From assembly GCF_001039355.2 (NCBI RefSeq), contig NW_019774040.1, positions 1 to 24,654 on the forward strand: 24,654 bases of DNA. Reading direction: 5' to 3'. The DNA comes from Lingula anatina. Its lineage: Eukaryota; Brachiopoda; Lingulata; Lingulida; Lingulidae. The position numbers and the translations under genes are program-made. The first letter of the stretch is position 1, and the number at the start of each line of letters is the position of its first letter. The notes under the pieces were generated by a model that was given only the letters and a program-made list of their open reading frames with translations, did no database searches and was not told where the DNA came from. Positions 1 through 10,230 of the stretch are shown piece by piece.

Positions 1-1
1 C

Positions 2-472
2 GCAAATATTGAATCATTCAACGAGAGCGCTGACATAGATCAAGGGATTATTGTTCATCATTTTTATTTTGAATTATACTCATACGCGTCTGATAGCGAT
101 TATGATGGGCACATGGTTAACTAGTCCGTATTAGACTCGGACAGCGATACTAACGTCTTTCATCCAAGTATCGATATTTTCCCAGGTAGTTCAGATTTTC
201 CTGATTCAAGCGTATAGTCCTATTTCAAGAGTCAGAAAGAATTTGGAAGCTAAGAGCAAAAGGTTTGCCCACCATTTTTGGAATCGAAGGTACCTAACAT
301 GTCACATTCGGCTAGGGGTTGCAAAACAATTCCCTCATTTAAAGTAGACAGCTTCTTTCGAGGAACAGAACTAGGTCAAGGTCACACCCCGTTTTGTTAT
401 TTCCGAGCGTGTATGCGGTTTCGAGGGCACGTTGCGCGTCACATTTGGTTGACGATGGCAAATATAATATAG
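2..472 (+). pseudogene. Decayed acidic reading frame (possible relic)
   Basis: One frame (starting at base 2) can be read for about 156 codons with only three stops, at 122, 215 and 251, before the final stop at 470. That is fewer than expected for AT-rich non-coding DNA. The first half encodes Ser/Asp-rich stretches such as SDSDYDG and LDSDSD, the last part is a 73-codon open stretch. No start codon or splice signal fixes a gene model and I recognise no family. It may be a fragment of a dead mobile element or host gene running in from the left edge, or chance. Confidence 0.2.
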
Positions 473-1014
473 GCCTAATGATATACCGTGTATGATATAG
501 GTAAATTTAGTATAAAAGCTGTAATTAGGTTTTCCACAAGGGGTGGTCCCTTTTGTTTCTGACGGATAAGAGTTATGATTCTTAATTTGTATTTTTGTGG
601 AGAAACAAAGCCTAAAATGCTACCTAAGATTACGCAATTACTGAAAAGGTGTTTAAATCACCTGCAATCCAGATATTTACTAATATTACCACGCTGTAAT
701 AGTTCAACTGTCACAACATGAGTAGAGGGCCACAGTAGATTTTGAAAAACTTAAAATGCACAGTGAATCATTGCATGTAAATCCAATGCAATACTTATAA
801 ATTAAAGAATTTCTGCAAATAGCTACACACGGGTAAAAAAAAAAAAAAACAAACACTGCAAACCGGTATGATAGGAATGGTAGTCCTAGGAATGGAAATC
901 CGCGGGCTCCCGTATGGCAAGTACAGTTTAAAATTAGTAGGGAGTATTGGGGTTTGTATATATATAATAGGACGAATGTCAACATGCCGCTGCCTAACCA
1001 CCGAGTGTTACCTC

Positions 1015-1178
1015 AACACACACGTACACCGATGTATACAAGGGTTCACACACGTACACACACGCACACACATACATTGTATACACATAAATGCACACAC
1101 ACGCACATGAATGCACTCAAACATACGCATACACACGCACACACGCACACAGGCACACACAAACATACACATAGACAA
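1015..1178. repeat. Imperfect (CA)n tract
   Basis: Mostly CA/CG/TA dinucleotides, interrupted by short unique words. It creates His- and Thr-rich open frames that are not genes. Confidence 0.9.
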
Positions 1179-1218
1179 AGACAAACTACCACCAACAGCA
1201 CAACTTCATCTACCCCTA

Positions 1219-1232
1219 CCCCCCCCCCCCCC
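1219..1232. repeat. C14 homopolymer
   Basis: Fourteen consecutive C residues. Length is likely to be unreliable in the assembly. Confidence 0.95.
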
Positions 1233-2356
1233 GGCTAATCCCTTCTTTATTACACCAACCCCCGGTTTACCATGTATATCAACAGATCTTTTTCCAACTG
1301 GAGACGTATTTACAGTAGAGGATGGATAATTTTTCAAGTACCATAAGTACCTATAGTTATAACGTATACATCCATTTTTCTACTCGTTGTCTTTATTTTG
1401 TCGATATATTTAGTCACGGTTTAAACTCTACATTCACCACACTGCACCTGTGGTGCCCTTGAAACCCCTCTTCACTTTTTCTTCAGATGCCCTTTACTCA
1501 ATTCAAAGTACCCTCCCCTTTACCAAAAAATAAATGAAACTCTACATGCAAGCAAGACCTCTTTCAAAACACAAAAAGAAAAGCTGTCGTTATTTCTCTA
1601 CGGTCATAAATCCTTATCACCTACCCAAAATGAAATTATCTTCGACACTGTTGCAAATTTTCTTCTCGTAAACTTTGTTATCACTTAATAGGTACTATCT
1701 CTTTTCCTCTTCTTTCTTTCTGTACTTAACTTGTGCTCCTGATATATATGAAGTTTTACATTTACTCTGTTGTAAATATGTATATACCTATCCATTTGTT
1801 TTATTTATTTACTTATTTAATTTATTTTTGTGGAGAGCATATAATGCTTCCAGCGCCTTGCCTCCACTTCATTCTTTTGAATAAACGTTGTTTAAAAAAA
1901 CAAAACTCTACATTCAGTCACACCTACCCACCAGCAACAGCTCTTCAAAGGGATTTCAAAGGGATTCAATGTTTTAGAAAAAGTGGACATAATATTATCA
2001 ACATACCAGCAATCCTGACCATATTGTAATTCAGAGCCAGCTGAAAATAAATAAATAAATAATTAGCCCCCCCGACAAGACTCCCGACCCACTGTCTGAG
2101 ATATAGTATTTCATACATTCAATCATTCAATCCCATCAACTTCAATGAAATTTAACTGTCACAACAGAAGGCAATGGGGAAATTTAAATGTTTTTTTCTT
2201 CTTAATTTAGAATAATCAATAAATAAAAAGAATCGACACTTTTAAAGCTGATCAAAATAAAATGATAATAGGCCAAAAGCACCTACCTCGGTCTAACCCC
2301 ATTTCACCCCCACCCCTCAAACACACACACGCCACCACAACAACGTTTAATAAAGC

Positions 2357-2562
2357 GCCCTTTACACTGGACGGCGTCCTTTCTGCGTCCAGCAGTACGG
2401 CCCCATTTGAGAGTTAAAAAAGTATAATACTTTACGTGCCGACAACTGGCCGATCATTGAGCATTCATTCTGATACAAAATCAATGCTCGTGCCTCCTTA
2501 TTAAGACCACAGCGATGCCAAATTTCATAGTCGCAGAAAGGACGCCGTCCAGTGTAAAAGGC
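2357..2562. mobile_element. MITE-like element with 31-bp inverted repeats
   Basis: The ends at 2357-2387 and 2532-2562 are inverted copies of each other, 31 bp long with one mismatch; the outer part reads CCCTTTACACTGGACGGCG. The interior of about 144 bp has no coding frame. Length (206 bp), terminal inverted repeats and lack of coding capacity fit a non-autonomous DNA transposon. I could not see a convincing target-site duplication, so the superfamily is open. Confidence 0.7.
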
Positions 2563-3585
2563 CAGCCTCCGAGTTTTTTAACACATTTATTTTCATTCAA
2601 CGTGAGACGTACAGGAGGCACATTTAAAGTAGAGCATAATCCTTCCAGCACCACAAGGGGCCACATTCTTTTTTGTGGACGCTTTGGGTAAATTATACAG
2701 TCTGCCTGCCGTTAATAATGCGCATAGTTATACAGCAACTGCACACAGAGCAGTTTAAATATAACCAGCGCGCCCTAAATTCTGCCTTCGAACATAATAG
2801 GCAAGAGTCCTATATTTATTTAGGCCTTTTCTAGGGCGCAACAAACAAGCCGTCCATATAAAACCGGTTTGCAAGGTACGTTTTAGTTAGTGTATTTACA
2901 GGAGCCTGTAAGCAGGCCAAAGGAAAAAGGTATGTATGATTAACATTTTTTTGGATTTTCTTTAGGTCTATACTTCTATTGATGGTTATTCCTGACAGTT
3001 AAATGTGACGTCTTATTTAGACTAAGGAACTATTCCCAGACCCTATCGTACTAACTCTGGATGGATCTCTTCAATTCAACTTAAGCGGCTTAGACCTCTG
3101 TCACGCCTCCTGAAGCGTCTAGGGGGTAATGAATTATCGTTAAGCATCTTCAGTAGGCATACCAGACACCTAAGCCGCCGAAGCTGAAAGCAATTTAACG
3201 AGAAATCCCTTGGATATGGATCGATCCTGTTAGAGCGATCTAGGGTATGGGGGCCCAGTCTTAATTTCTTTTTAGATCTACCGAAAGATTTGCTGCACAA
3301 AGCAAGCTCAATGGGGATATTAAGATAGCATACATACCTAGGGATGTTATGTGACCGTGGCGATATGATGATCACTGAAGCCTGTCCCTTTAGGCAAGCT
3401 TCAGTGAAGATCGAGGGCAACCTCGAGCCGCTGCCCAAAAATATCTCGCTTCACTTGACATTTCTGCGTAGCGTCTCTCGGAATACTAGGATTTAACCTC
3501 GAAAACTTCACGACTACATCTTGCTTAAATCAGTCTAGGTCTCTTAAATGCTGGAAGTCAAAGACCGATTGATCATGAGACCTTC
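2563..3585. other. Intergenic with a GC-richer block at 3060-3440
   Basis: No supported gene. Between about 3060 and 3440 the base composition is clearly less AT-rich than the surroundings, and broken open frames exist on both strands, for example a plus-strand stretch near 3380-3500 containing QASVKIEGNLEPLPKN. It has no start or splice signals I trust. It could be an old mobile-element fragment. Confidence 0.4.
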
Positions 3586-3815
3586 TTGGCATCACGAGAA
3601 TAGTGACGTTGCTTGCGTTATATATCTACAAGTAGACAAATTTAAAATCTCTCACGCTCTTTAAAAAATTGCATAAACCTTTCACGTTTAAGAATTATTA
3701 TTTGGCATCAAGAGAATAGTGACGTTGTTTGCGTTATATACCTACCAGTAGACAAATTTTAAATCTCTCACACTCTTAAAAATTTAGCATAAACATTTCA
3801 CGTTTAACAATTATT
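3586..3815. repeat. Two-copy tandem repeat, 116 bp
   Basis: The segment starting TTGGCATCACGAGAATAGTG at 3586 is repeated, somewhat diverged, from 3702. Both copies end in the word CACGTTTAA-AATTATTATTT. Confidence 0.85.
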
Positions 3816-4012
3816 ATTTATAATTTTATTACATCATCATATGGATATGGTTTGAAAACGGGATTTAGTTTTAAGCCACACGTACGTACAAATTATTTGT
3901 AAATCTATAACTTTTTAACGAGGTTTGTGTTATTTACCTTTTGTTTTTAAACTGTTCATTCTTCCTCTTTAGCAGATATATCGGTAAAAATCAAATATTT
4001 CCCCCCTTTGAA

Positions 4013-4396
4013 CTTGTAATTACATGCAGCATGCTCCATGCTCTGAAACCAGCACACGTATATTCCGAAACCGCCTCGTAGTAAAAAATGTCACCAAAAC
4101 GTAGCAAAACCTGTGGCCTTGAAATAAACATCCGTTTGATTGTGACTATATTACGTAACCGCCTTGTTGTCAGAAATAACAATAAAAACTAGAATTATTA
4201 CTCCCGGGATCTTGAAATAAACATCCGTTTGTTTTTGACTATATTCCGTAACCGCCTCGTCGTCAGAAATAACAATAAAAACTAGGATTATTACTCCCGT
4301 TAACTTGTAATAAACATCCGTTTGATTTTGACTATATTCCGAAACTGCCTCGTTGTCAGAAATATCACCAAAAAATAAATATCTTTCTCCTTTGCA
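4013..4396. repeat. 93-bp tandem repeat array
   Basis: Units start at 4118, 4211 and 4304, exactly 93 bp apart, each beginning with CTTGAAATAAACATCCGTTT or a close variant and ending near a pyrimidine-rich word (CTCCC or CTCCTTTG). A decayed unit precedes them from 4013 and a diverged unit follows at 4397. Another copy appears after the N, from 4719. No open frame is conserved among units. Confidence 0.85.
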
Positions 4397-5095
4397 CTTG
4401 CGAATATGACTATATACCGGTCCGACGCTCCTTGTTTATCAGAAATGTCACTTCAAAGTAGAAGTTTTGCCTTGGGACCTTTTTTCTGCAGCAGGTCCAG
4501 CTAGGTGTGGCTCAGCTGAGACGCGCATGGTCAGTGTCGACGATTGATTAAATACTTTTCACGCCAGAACGTCCATGACAAGTATTTAGCAAAAATTGAC
4601 CAAATTGGTCAGACATGTATAACGTAAGAATTTGGCGGGAGGTGACCAGCGCACGTGGACGAGTTTATTTCATATAANAGAAATAACAATAAAAACTAGA
4701 ATTATTACTCCCGTGAACTTGAAATAAACATCCGTTTGATTATGACTATATTCCGAAACTGCCCCGTTGTCAGAAATATCACCAAGAAGTAAATTTCTTT
4801 CTCCTTTGCACTTGTGAAAAATAAGTTTGACTATATTCCGGTCCGACGCTCCTTGTTTATAAGAAATGTCACATAAAAGTAGAGGTTTTGCCGTGGAACC
4901 TTTTTCTGCAGCAGATCCAGCTAGGTGTGGCTCAGCTGAGACGCCCATGGTCAGTTTCGACGATTGATTAAATACTTTTCACGCCAGTTGAACGTTCATG
5001 ACAAGTATTTAGCAAAAAATGACCAAATTGGTCAGGTATTACGTAGAATATGGCGGGAGGTGACCAGCGCACGTGGACGAGTTTATTTCATATAA
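4265..5095. repeat. Diverged direct duplication joined by a single N
   Basis: 4265-4677 and 4679-5095 are the same sequence with scattered substitutions and small indels, separated only by the N at 4678. Both copies run from the 93-bp repeat unit to the same end word (TTTATTTCATATAA). This fits two allelic contig ends placed side by side rather than merged, although a real tandem duplication cannot be excluded. Confidence 0.75.
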
Positions 5096-5186
5096 CATCT
5101 CTAGAGCGGGGTATAGGGGCACTTTTTTTGGTTTTTGGGGGGTTTTTGGATGAAATGACTGTATTTGTTCTCGGTATGTATGTCAA

Positions 5187-5284
5187 ATAATACACTGTCC
5201 CCCTCTCGCGATATATGCCATGTACACCTCTCGCTGACGCTCGAGGTGTTATGGCATATATCGCTCGGGTGACAGTGTATTATC
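5187..5284. repeat. Long imperfect inverted repeat (hairpin)
   Basis: Arms of about 43 bp (5187-5230 and 5242-5284) pair with few mismatches around a loop of about 11 bases; both carry GATATATGCCAT and ATAATACACTGTC or their complements. It could be the core of a foldback element. No coding content. Confidence 0.75.
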
Positions 5285-5290
5285 TCACAC

Positions 5291-6253
5291 TTAAATAATC
5301 ATAGCATGAATCGCACTGAGTGACTTAAGTTCAGCGGAGCTTCACCTGTATACTGAAGTTGATAAATAAGTTCTCTCCTGATACCCTAGGCTCTAGATTC
5401 CGCTATTGCCGGCTCGGTCTTGATTTCATATATAACCCATATCAGCAATAGGCCTACCAGTAAAAGCGATCGCATCACAATATTTTTAACAAGCTAGCTT
5501 TTACTGTGCTCTGACACTCAGGGTATCTCCTGCGGGAAGGTCATCAAAATAGGACAGTATTTTAGACAGTCGTAAATACGACCCTTTAATCTATTTGTCA
5601 TATACACTGTGCATATACAGGTAGGTGACTGAAGGTCATTTGTATAAGTATAAAATACATGGACACCAGAGTGTAACCGGAAGAGAGAACAGTGAACATG
5701 CAGCCTATGTGGAACAAGTTTATAGCTGCCTCTATGGTGACAGACTTAATGCAAGAGAACGACAAAGCTCGNTTAAATAATCATAGCATGAATCGCACTG
5801 AGTGACTTAAGTTCAGCGGAGCTTCACCTGTATACTGAAGTTGATAAATAAGTTCTCTCCTGATACCCTAGGCTCTAGATTCCGCTATTGCCGGCTCGGT
5901 CTTGATTTCATATATAACCCATATCAGCAATAGGCCTACCAGTAAAAGCGATCGCATCACAATATTTTTAACAAGCTAGCTTTTACTGTGCTCTGACACT
6001 CAGGGTATCTCCTGCGGGAAGGTCATCAAAATAGGACAGTATTTTAGACAGTCGTAAATACGACCCTTTAATCTATTTGTCATATACACTGTGCATATAC
6101 AGGTAGGTGACTGAAGGTCATTTGTATAAGTATAAAATACATGGACACCAGAGTGTAACCGGAAGAGAGAACAGTGAACATGCAGCCTATGTGGAACAAG
6201 TTTATAGCTGCCTCTATGGTGACAGACTTAATGCAAGAGAACGACAAAGCTCG
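5291..6253. repeat. Perfect 481-bp direct duplication across a single N
   Basis: 5291-5771 and 5773-6253 appear identical base for base, with an N at 5772 between them (period 482). The second copy continues into the esterase 5' region. A perfect repeat exactly abutting an N is the signature of an unmerged contig overlap, so the true genome probably has one copy. It contains a TATA box and most of the candidate first exon of the esterase gene in both copies. Confidence 0.9.
6131..6138 (+). promoter_or_regulatory. TATA box upstream of esterase gene
   Basis: TATAAAAT lies 49 nt before the ATG at 6180. The identical word occurs at 5649-5656 in the duplicated (probably artefactual) copy. Initiation about 30 nt downstream would give a short leader to 6180. 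Confidence 0.45.
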
Positions 6254-6260
6254 TTCCGGA
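6180..6260 (+). CDS. Candidate first exon of the esterase gene (alternative N-terminus)
   Basis: An ATG at 6180 opens 27 codons starting MQPMWNKFIAASM, rich in Met and charged residues, before a possible donor GGA|GTATGA. A strong pyrimidine-rich acceptor ends at 6476 (TCTCTTTTCTAG). Splicing 6260 to 6477 keeps the frame (phase 0) and joins this stretch to the esterase reading frame, adding about 49 residues ahead of the hydrophobic segment. The protein would then be about 608 aa with a cytosolic tail and a signal-anchor instead of a cleaved signal peptide. If the exon is not used, the same ORF (stop at 6264-6266) would be an upstream ORF. The donor is weak, so this is a hypothesis. Confidence 0.35.
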
Positions 6261-6542
6261 GTATGATCTGGCCGATCTGGATCCAAATTATAGCTGAAAT
6301 AGATATTCTTCTGCGCGAGAAGGTAGTTTTAACCATGTGTTGTGAAGGTCGCATCCTAAAACGCATGTTCTAGCCTCTCTCCATGAGGTAGCTACCAAGG
6401 TATGGCAGAAAGTGATTGGAAGTCTCATTAGGACCGTCTGTTTCGTCACAAAAATGCACAGGTGTCTCTTTTCTAGGATAGGCAGCCACATTCTATGACA
6501 CCAGCTTCACCATACCGGAGTCGATCGAACATAAGTGGTAGA

Positions 6543-8801
6543 ATGGTTTCCCTCGGCTATTTGCACGTTTTCCTGATACCTTTACTGTTATCAGTGACCT
6601 GTGCCATCAGTCATAGCACTATTAACACAGCTGGAGTTGTGATAAACACAAAGCTAGGTCAACTACGGGGAAAGACAGTTACAGCAAACGACGGCAGTGA
6701 CGTCACTCAGTTCTTGGGTGTGCCGCTCGCAAAACCCCCGCTCGAGGCGCTACGGTTTGAACCTCCCAAGAAAGTAGATTGCTGGGCCGGTGTACTGGAC
6801 GCAACGGAATTCGGACCAATGTGCATGCAGGACTTGAGTCCCATGTTTGATGTAGTCTACACGAAAGAGTACATTAAGGGGCGCTTCCCACATAACAGAA
6901 CAAGTGAAGACTGCCTTAGCCTCAATATTTTTATTCCAGGTCACGTGACAGAAATTACCCAATCCCTTCCGGTCTTGGTTTACGTTCATGGCGGTGCGTA
7001 TGAATGGGGTACAGGGATGAATTTTGACGGTTCCATGTTAGCTTCTCTTGGTAACGTAATCGTTGTAACTTTCAACTATCGCCTAGGGCTGTTCGGATTT
7101 TTCACGACAGGTGTCGCTGAGAGACCAGGAAACATGGCTCTTCTTGACCAGGTGGCGGCACTGGAGTGGGTCAGAGAAAATATCGAAACTTTTGGAGGTG
7201 ATCCCTCTTCGGTGACGCTCTTCGGAAATTCAGCGGGTGGAGCGTCAATATCTCTTCTAGCTCTAAGTTCACTGTCCAGGGGATTATTTAATAGGGCTAT
7301 TTTGCAAAGCGGGGCTTATCAGCTGGATTTGAATGCCGCGCCAAATCTCCCATTGTCCTCGGATTCGGTGGTACACCATAGTATAGAGATTGCCCGGATG
7401 TTATGTGCTGATAGCAAGCGCCGTCTTACCGAGTGCATGAAACGTAAATCTGTCGCTGAGCTTCAACGTGCGTATCACGAGTACAAAGAACAAAATTTTG
7501 GCCCCATAGTGGCACCGCGCGTGGACGGGCACTTTCTGAAAAAAGAAGACTTTAATCCGGAACATTTGAGTGGTTTGCCGATCATGCTTGGAATCGTTAA
7601 AGATGAGAGTACCCTTTTTCTTGGCCTCATTGGCCAACTAAATAAGATGGTAGACCTTCCGACCATAGAGGCGTATGTCAAAACACAGTTTCCTGTCAAC
7701 GTAAACCACATTCATGAAGTAATTTTATTTGAATATTTAGGTGGATTACAACACACCTCAGCGAAATTACGTCGCGCGTATATCGATATACTAAACGATT
7801 ACTTTACACTTAGTAGCCACATCAACTACACCGACGTCGCCTCTGGAGTTACGAACACGTATTTCTATTATATCAACCACAGACCGTCATTTTCCCATTG
7901 GCCAAATTTTTCGGGAGCGACTCACATGGACGAGTTGTACTTTGTTTTTGGCGATGTCATGGATACAGATTTGTTTGGGGACATAAAGCCGAGTGAAGCC
8001 GAAAAGATACTAAGCAAACAAATGATGGATGCATGGACAACTTTTGCACGGGAAGGGTACGTATTGTTTTTTTTCCGGCGTGAGGTCTTTCTGATCATTA
8101 TTTATTTTCTTGCCAAGATGAATTCTCCTGAATTTACAGGTATACTTCCTCGTGAATGTTTAGCTTCTTTAAACGCTGTTTGTAAAGAAATCTTTCGTGT
8201 AAGTTTTAGTGGTTAACAGCTATATCGGATATATCAGTCCATATTCACGAGAGGTGAATTGCTTTTTAATCCCATACATATGTAACATTCTTGCGCCGTT
8301 TATAAACACTACAGGGTTTGGTTCATATTGTTTTGAGGTAAAACATTTAAACATTCTTGGCACATGCGTTTGTAAACAAATATAAACACACACAGGCCGT
8401 TAGAAATGTATGTTGAGGCCCACTCACCGTAAGTCAAACCTGCATCCGAACTGCCATCTAACTTGTTGGAAATAAAGCTTACTATACAATCCACCGACTG
8501 CAAAACCAACAATTACAAACAAAACTGCCTGTTGAAGGTAATATGTGTAGCTTTCTCTCGTGCCACAACAATGGGAATTAGCTTTTTTATCATATCCCAA
8601 ATGGACTAAATATGCAATCTCTTCTTTCCCTTTAGAACCCCTACCAAGACAGGCGGATGGCCTCCGTACAACGTGACAGACAGGTCATATCTGGAGTGGG
8701 AGACCAATGGGAGTAAAGTCGAGAAAGATTTAAGATGTCGGCAGCGGCAGTTTTGGCTGGACCTGGTGTTTAAGACCCTCATAAACTCGGACAATAAGTG
8801 A
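6543..8801 (+). CDS. Secreted carboxylesterase type B (cholinesterase/carboxylesterase family)
   Basis: Two coding exons, 6543-8056 and 8636-8801, joined in phase 2 over a 579-bp intron (GTACGT donor; CTTTCCCTTTAG acceptor), give about 559 aa, normal for the family. The chosen start, Met17 of the longer frame from 6495, begins a hydrophobic signal sequence (LGYLHVFLIPLLLSVTCA). Numbered from 6495, I see the oxyanion-hole motif HGGAY (165-169), the SEDCLSLN motif, nucleophile Ser246 in GNSAG, Glu371 in VKDES and His477 in GATHMDEL: a complete Ser-Glu-His triad, so it is not a neuroligin-type inactive relative. Exon 2 supplies the expected C-terminus (WPPY...YLEW...FWLDL), with no membrane anchor seen. 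Several N-glycosylation sequons are present. Expected to hydrolyse carboxylic esters outside the cell; substrate unknown. Odd: Asn instead of the usual Glu before the nucleophile. The frame continues past 8056 to a stop at 8216 only by intron read-through. Confidence 0.93.
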
Positions 8802-9385
8802 AGTGCTTTTTCCTCCCCCAACCCCCAACAAAAATAATAATTAATTATTATTAATTTAGAAAACAAAATAATATTGTAAAAACAAACAAGAATATTCTTC
8901 ATACCTAGAATCACACAAGGGCATTATCATACAGGGTTCTGGAGTCACCATTGATCTGTTTTGTCATTGTGGAACATTGTCCCTAGATGTGGGAGACAAG
9001 TAATTGTACAAAATCTCTTTAATGGTAACCTATAACAATGTCTTTTATGTGTGTCTGTAGTTCTTTGGTCGTGTTATTATCCATAACTGCACTGTTTATC
9101 ATCCTTTGTTGTTGAGCCACCATTTAAGGGACGTACCCACTACCAAGTGTCCCAAGGCCACAAATTGTTTTTGCACCAGATATTCGCAGATACCCCCTGT
9201 ATGTCTCTGGCTATGTAATTTATATGACGCATCCCTCCGTGTTCAAACTATTCTACGGTCCTGTTAAAAGGTAGGTAGGGGTGGGATAGTTATACACTAG
9301 ACATCTGAATTGAGCGTATTCCTTCAAGGGTCTATACTTTAATTCAGTCACTATTAGAGGCGCCTGATATCGGGATGAACGTGGC
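8802..9385. other. Esterase 3' region and intergenic DNA, no gene seen
   Basis: AT-rich sequence follows the stop codon. I see no canonical AATAAA in the first few hundred bases, so the poly(A) site is not placed. 9228-9352 carries a segment related to 10335-10472, described separately. Confidence 0.5.
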
Positions 9386-9458
9386 GGTTTAATAATGTAG
9401 TGGCTATAACGCTCGCCTCACACGCGAGAGGTCCTGGGTTCGAACCCCAGTTGAACCA
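9386..9458 (+). pseudogene. Decayed tRNA-Val(CAC)
   Basis: The last 48 bases (anticodon arm with CAC, T arm, acceptor 3' strand) match the intact gene at 15231-15303, but the D arm differs at three positions: G10 has become A and a stem C has become A, breaking two D-stem pairs and damaging the A box. The acceptor keeps pairing through a G-U. A T7 run follows at 9462. Likely non-functional, or transcribed poorly. Confidence 0.8.
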
Positions 9459-10053
9459 ATTGTTTTTTTAAAAAAACTTAATAGTTACTGTTTATTACAT
9501 TTGCTGGGTGGCCAGAGGGGCGGAATGGTTTAAAATTGCATACGAGTGGATTGGGCTATTCCTGCAGGGGGCGTTACTTGTATTTTCAATACTATTTTAG
9601 AAGCACCTTATATTGGAGGGTACACTTTGGCGTTTTAAAACGATCTAGGTAAACAAAATCTACCTCCTACACTGCCTTACAAACTCATTGTCTTATTCGG
9701 TCAGTTAGATATGGGGTAATATATATATAATATTTATTGATTTTAACATGTCTTTCCATTGGAACTCGAGTGAGTAACAAGGGACCTAAAAAGGAGGAAG
9801 TGACAAGTCTTACAATAGCAGAATTTATATCAGAAAGGCCATCGGCTGTTGGGAAGTGCTGAGAATGAAGACAAATGCCATTAAACTACTACTACTAAAA
9901 TGCGCACGTAGTGGGTTGAAAACGCACGAGTCATTTTCGAAAACCGCCGAGCATAAACTAAACACAAAACGGAAAAAATAAACAAAAAAGCGACATAAAA
10001 AAATTGCGTATTTGTGAATGGTGTAAACCTCACAGGATGAGCTTGATGGTCAT
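9459..10053. other. Intergenic, nothing supported
   Basis: I see no exon with splice signals. A 38-codon open frame from an ATG at 9865 (MKTNAIKLLLLKC...) has no supporting context. Confidence 0.5.
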
Positions 10054-10230
10054 TTAAGGCATCACCTCAACAACAATATGGTGCATTTCATCAGTTAATA
10101 TGCTCCTTGAGTTAATGAAATAGGGCAATGCCATTGACTTGCAGACCAGGAGGACGATGCCCCTGGTTGTCAGGTCTTCCACGTCAGTTGTCAGATCTTC
10201 AAGAAGCGATGTTTGCCATGTCATGAGAAA
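10054..10230 (-). CDS. Candidate C-terminal exon, unknown protein
   Basis: On the minus strand a 3' splice site (GTTGCAG, ending at 10231) is followed by 58 open codons and a stop. The translation has an internal repeat (LLEDLTTD / VEDLTTRG) then LLVCKSMALPYF and an acidic end. No family recognised. A related segment occurs upstream on the same strand (about 10465-10540: FLTRCKTPLLDIL against FLMTWQTSLLEDL here), also preceded by TACAG but broken by a stop, and a third, VDLAGKISDLLGR, follows another ACAG near 10683. This looks like a decaying tandem exon family, but upstream exons and a start were not found. Confidence 0.25.
   Translation of the reverse strand, partial: FLMTWQTSLLEDLTTDVEDLTTRGIVLLVCKSMALPYFINSRSILTDEMHHIVVEVMP

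Larger units (their letters stand above)
473..2356. other. Intergenic, no gene seen
   Basis: I see no coding exon with both splice signals or a plausible start here. The stretch holds a 15-base A run (835-849), an imperfect CA-rich tract (about 1015-1178), a C14 run (1219-1232) and otherwise AT-rich unique-looking sequence. The open frames across the CA tract (His/Thr repeats) are products of the simple repeat. Confidence 0.6.

Noticed and set aside
954-1329. His/Thr-rich proteins from the CA tract
   Set aside because: Frames are products of a dinucleotide repeat, with no start context or splice signals.
4013-4396. CRISPR-like array at the 93-bp repeats
   Set aside because: Units are contiguous, with no constant repeat/variable spacer structure, in a eukaryotic context.
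5291-6253. Duplicated promoter as a biological feature
   Set aside because: Perfect identity and an N exactly at the junction indicate an assembly overlap.
8057-8216. The esterase open frame runs on to a stop at 8216 (VLFFFRREVFLI...)
   Set aside because: A GTACGT donor at 8057 and an exon at 8636-8801 supply the conserved family C-terminus, so the tail is intron read-through.
6495-8801. Neuroligin-like or otherwise catalytically dead relative
   Set aside because: Ser246, Glu371 and His477 are all present.
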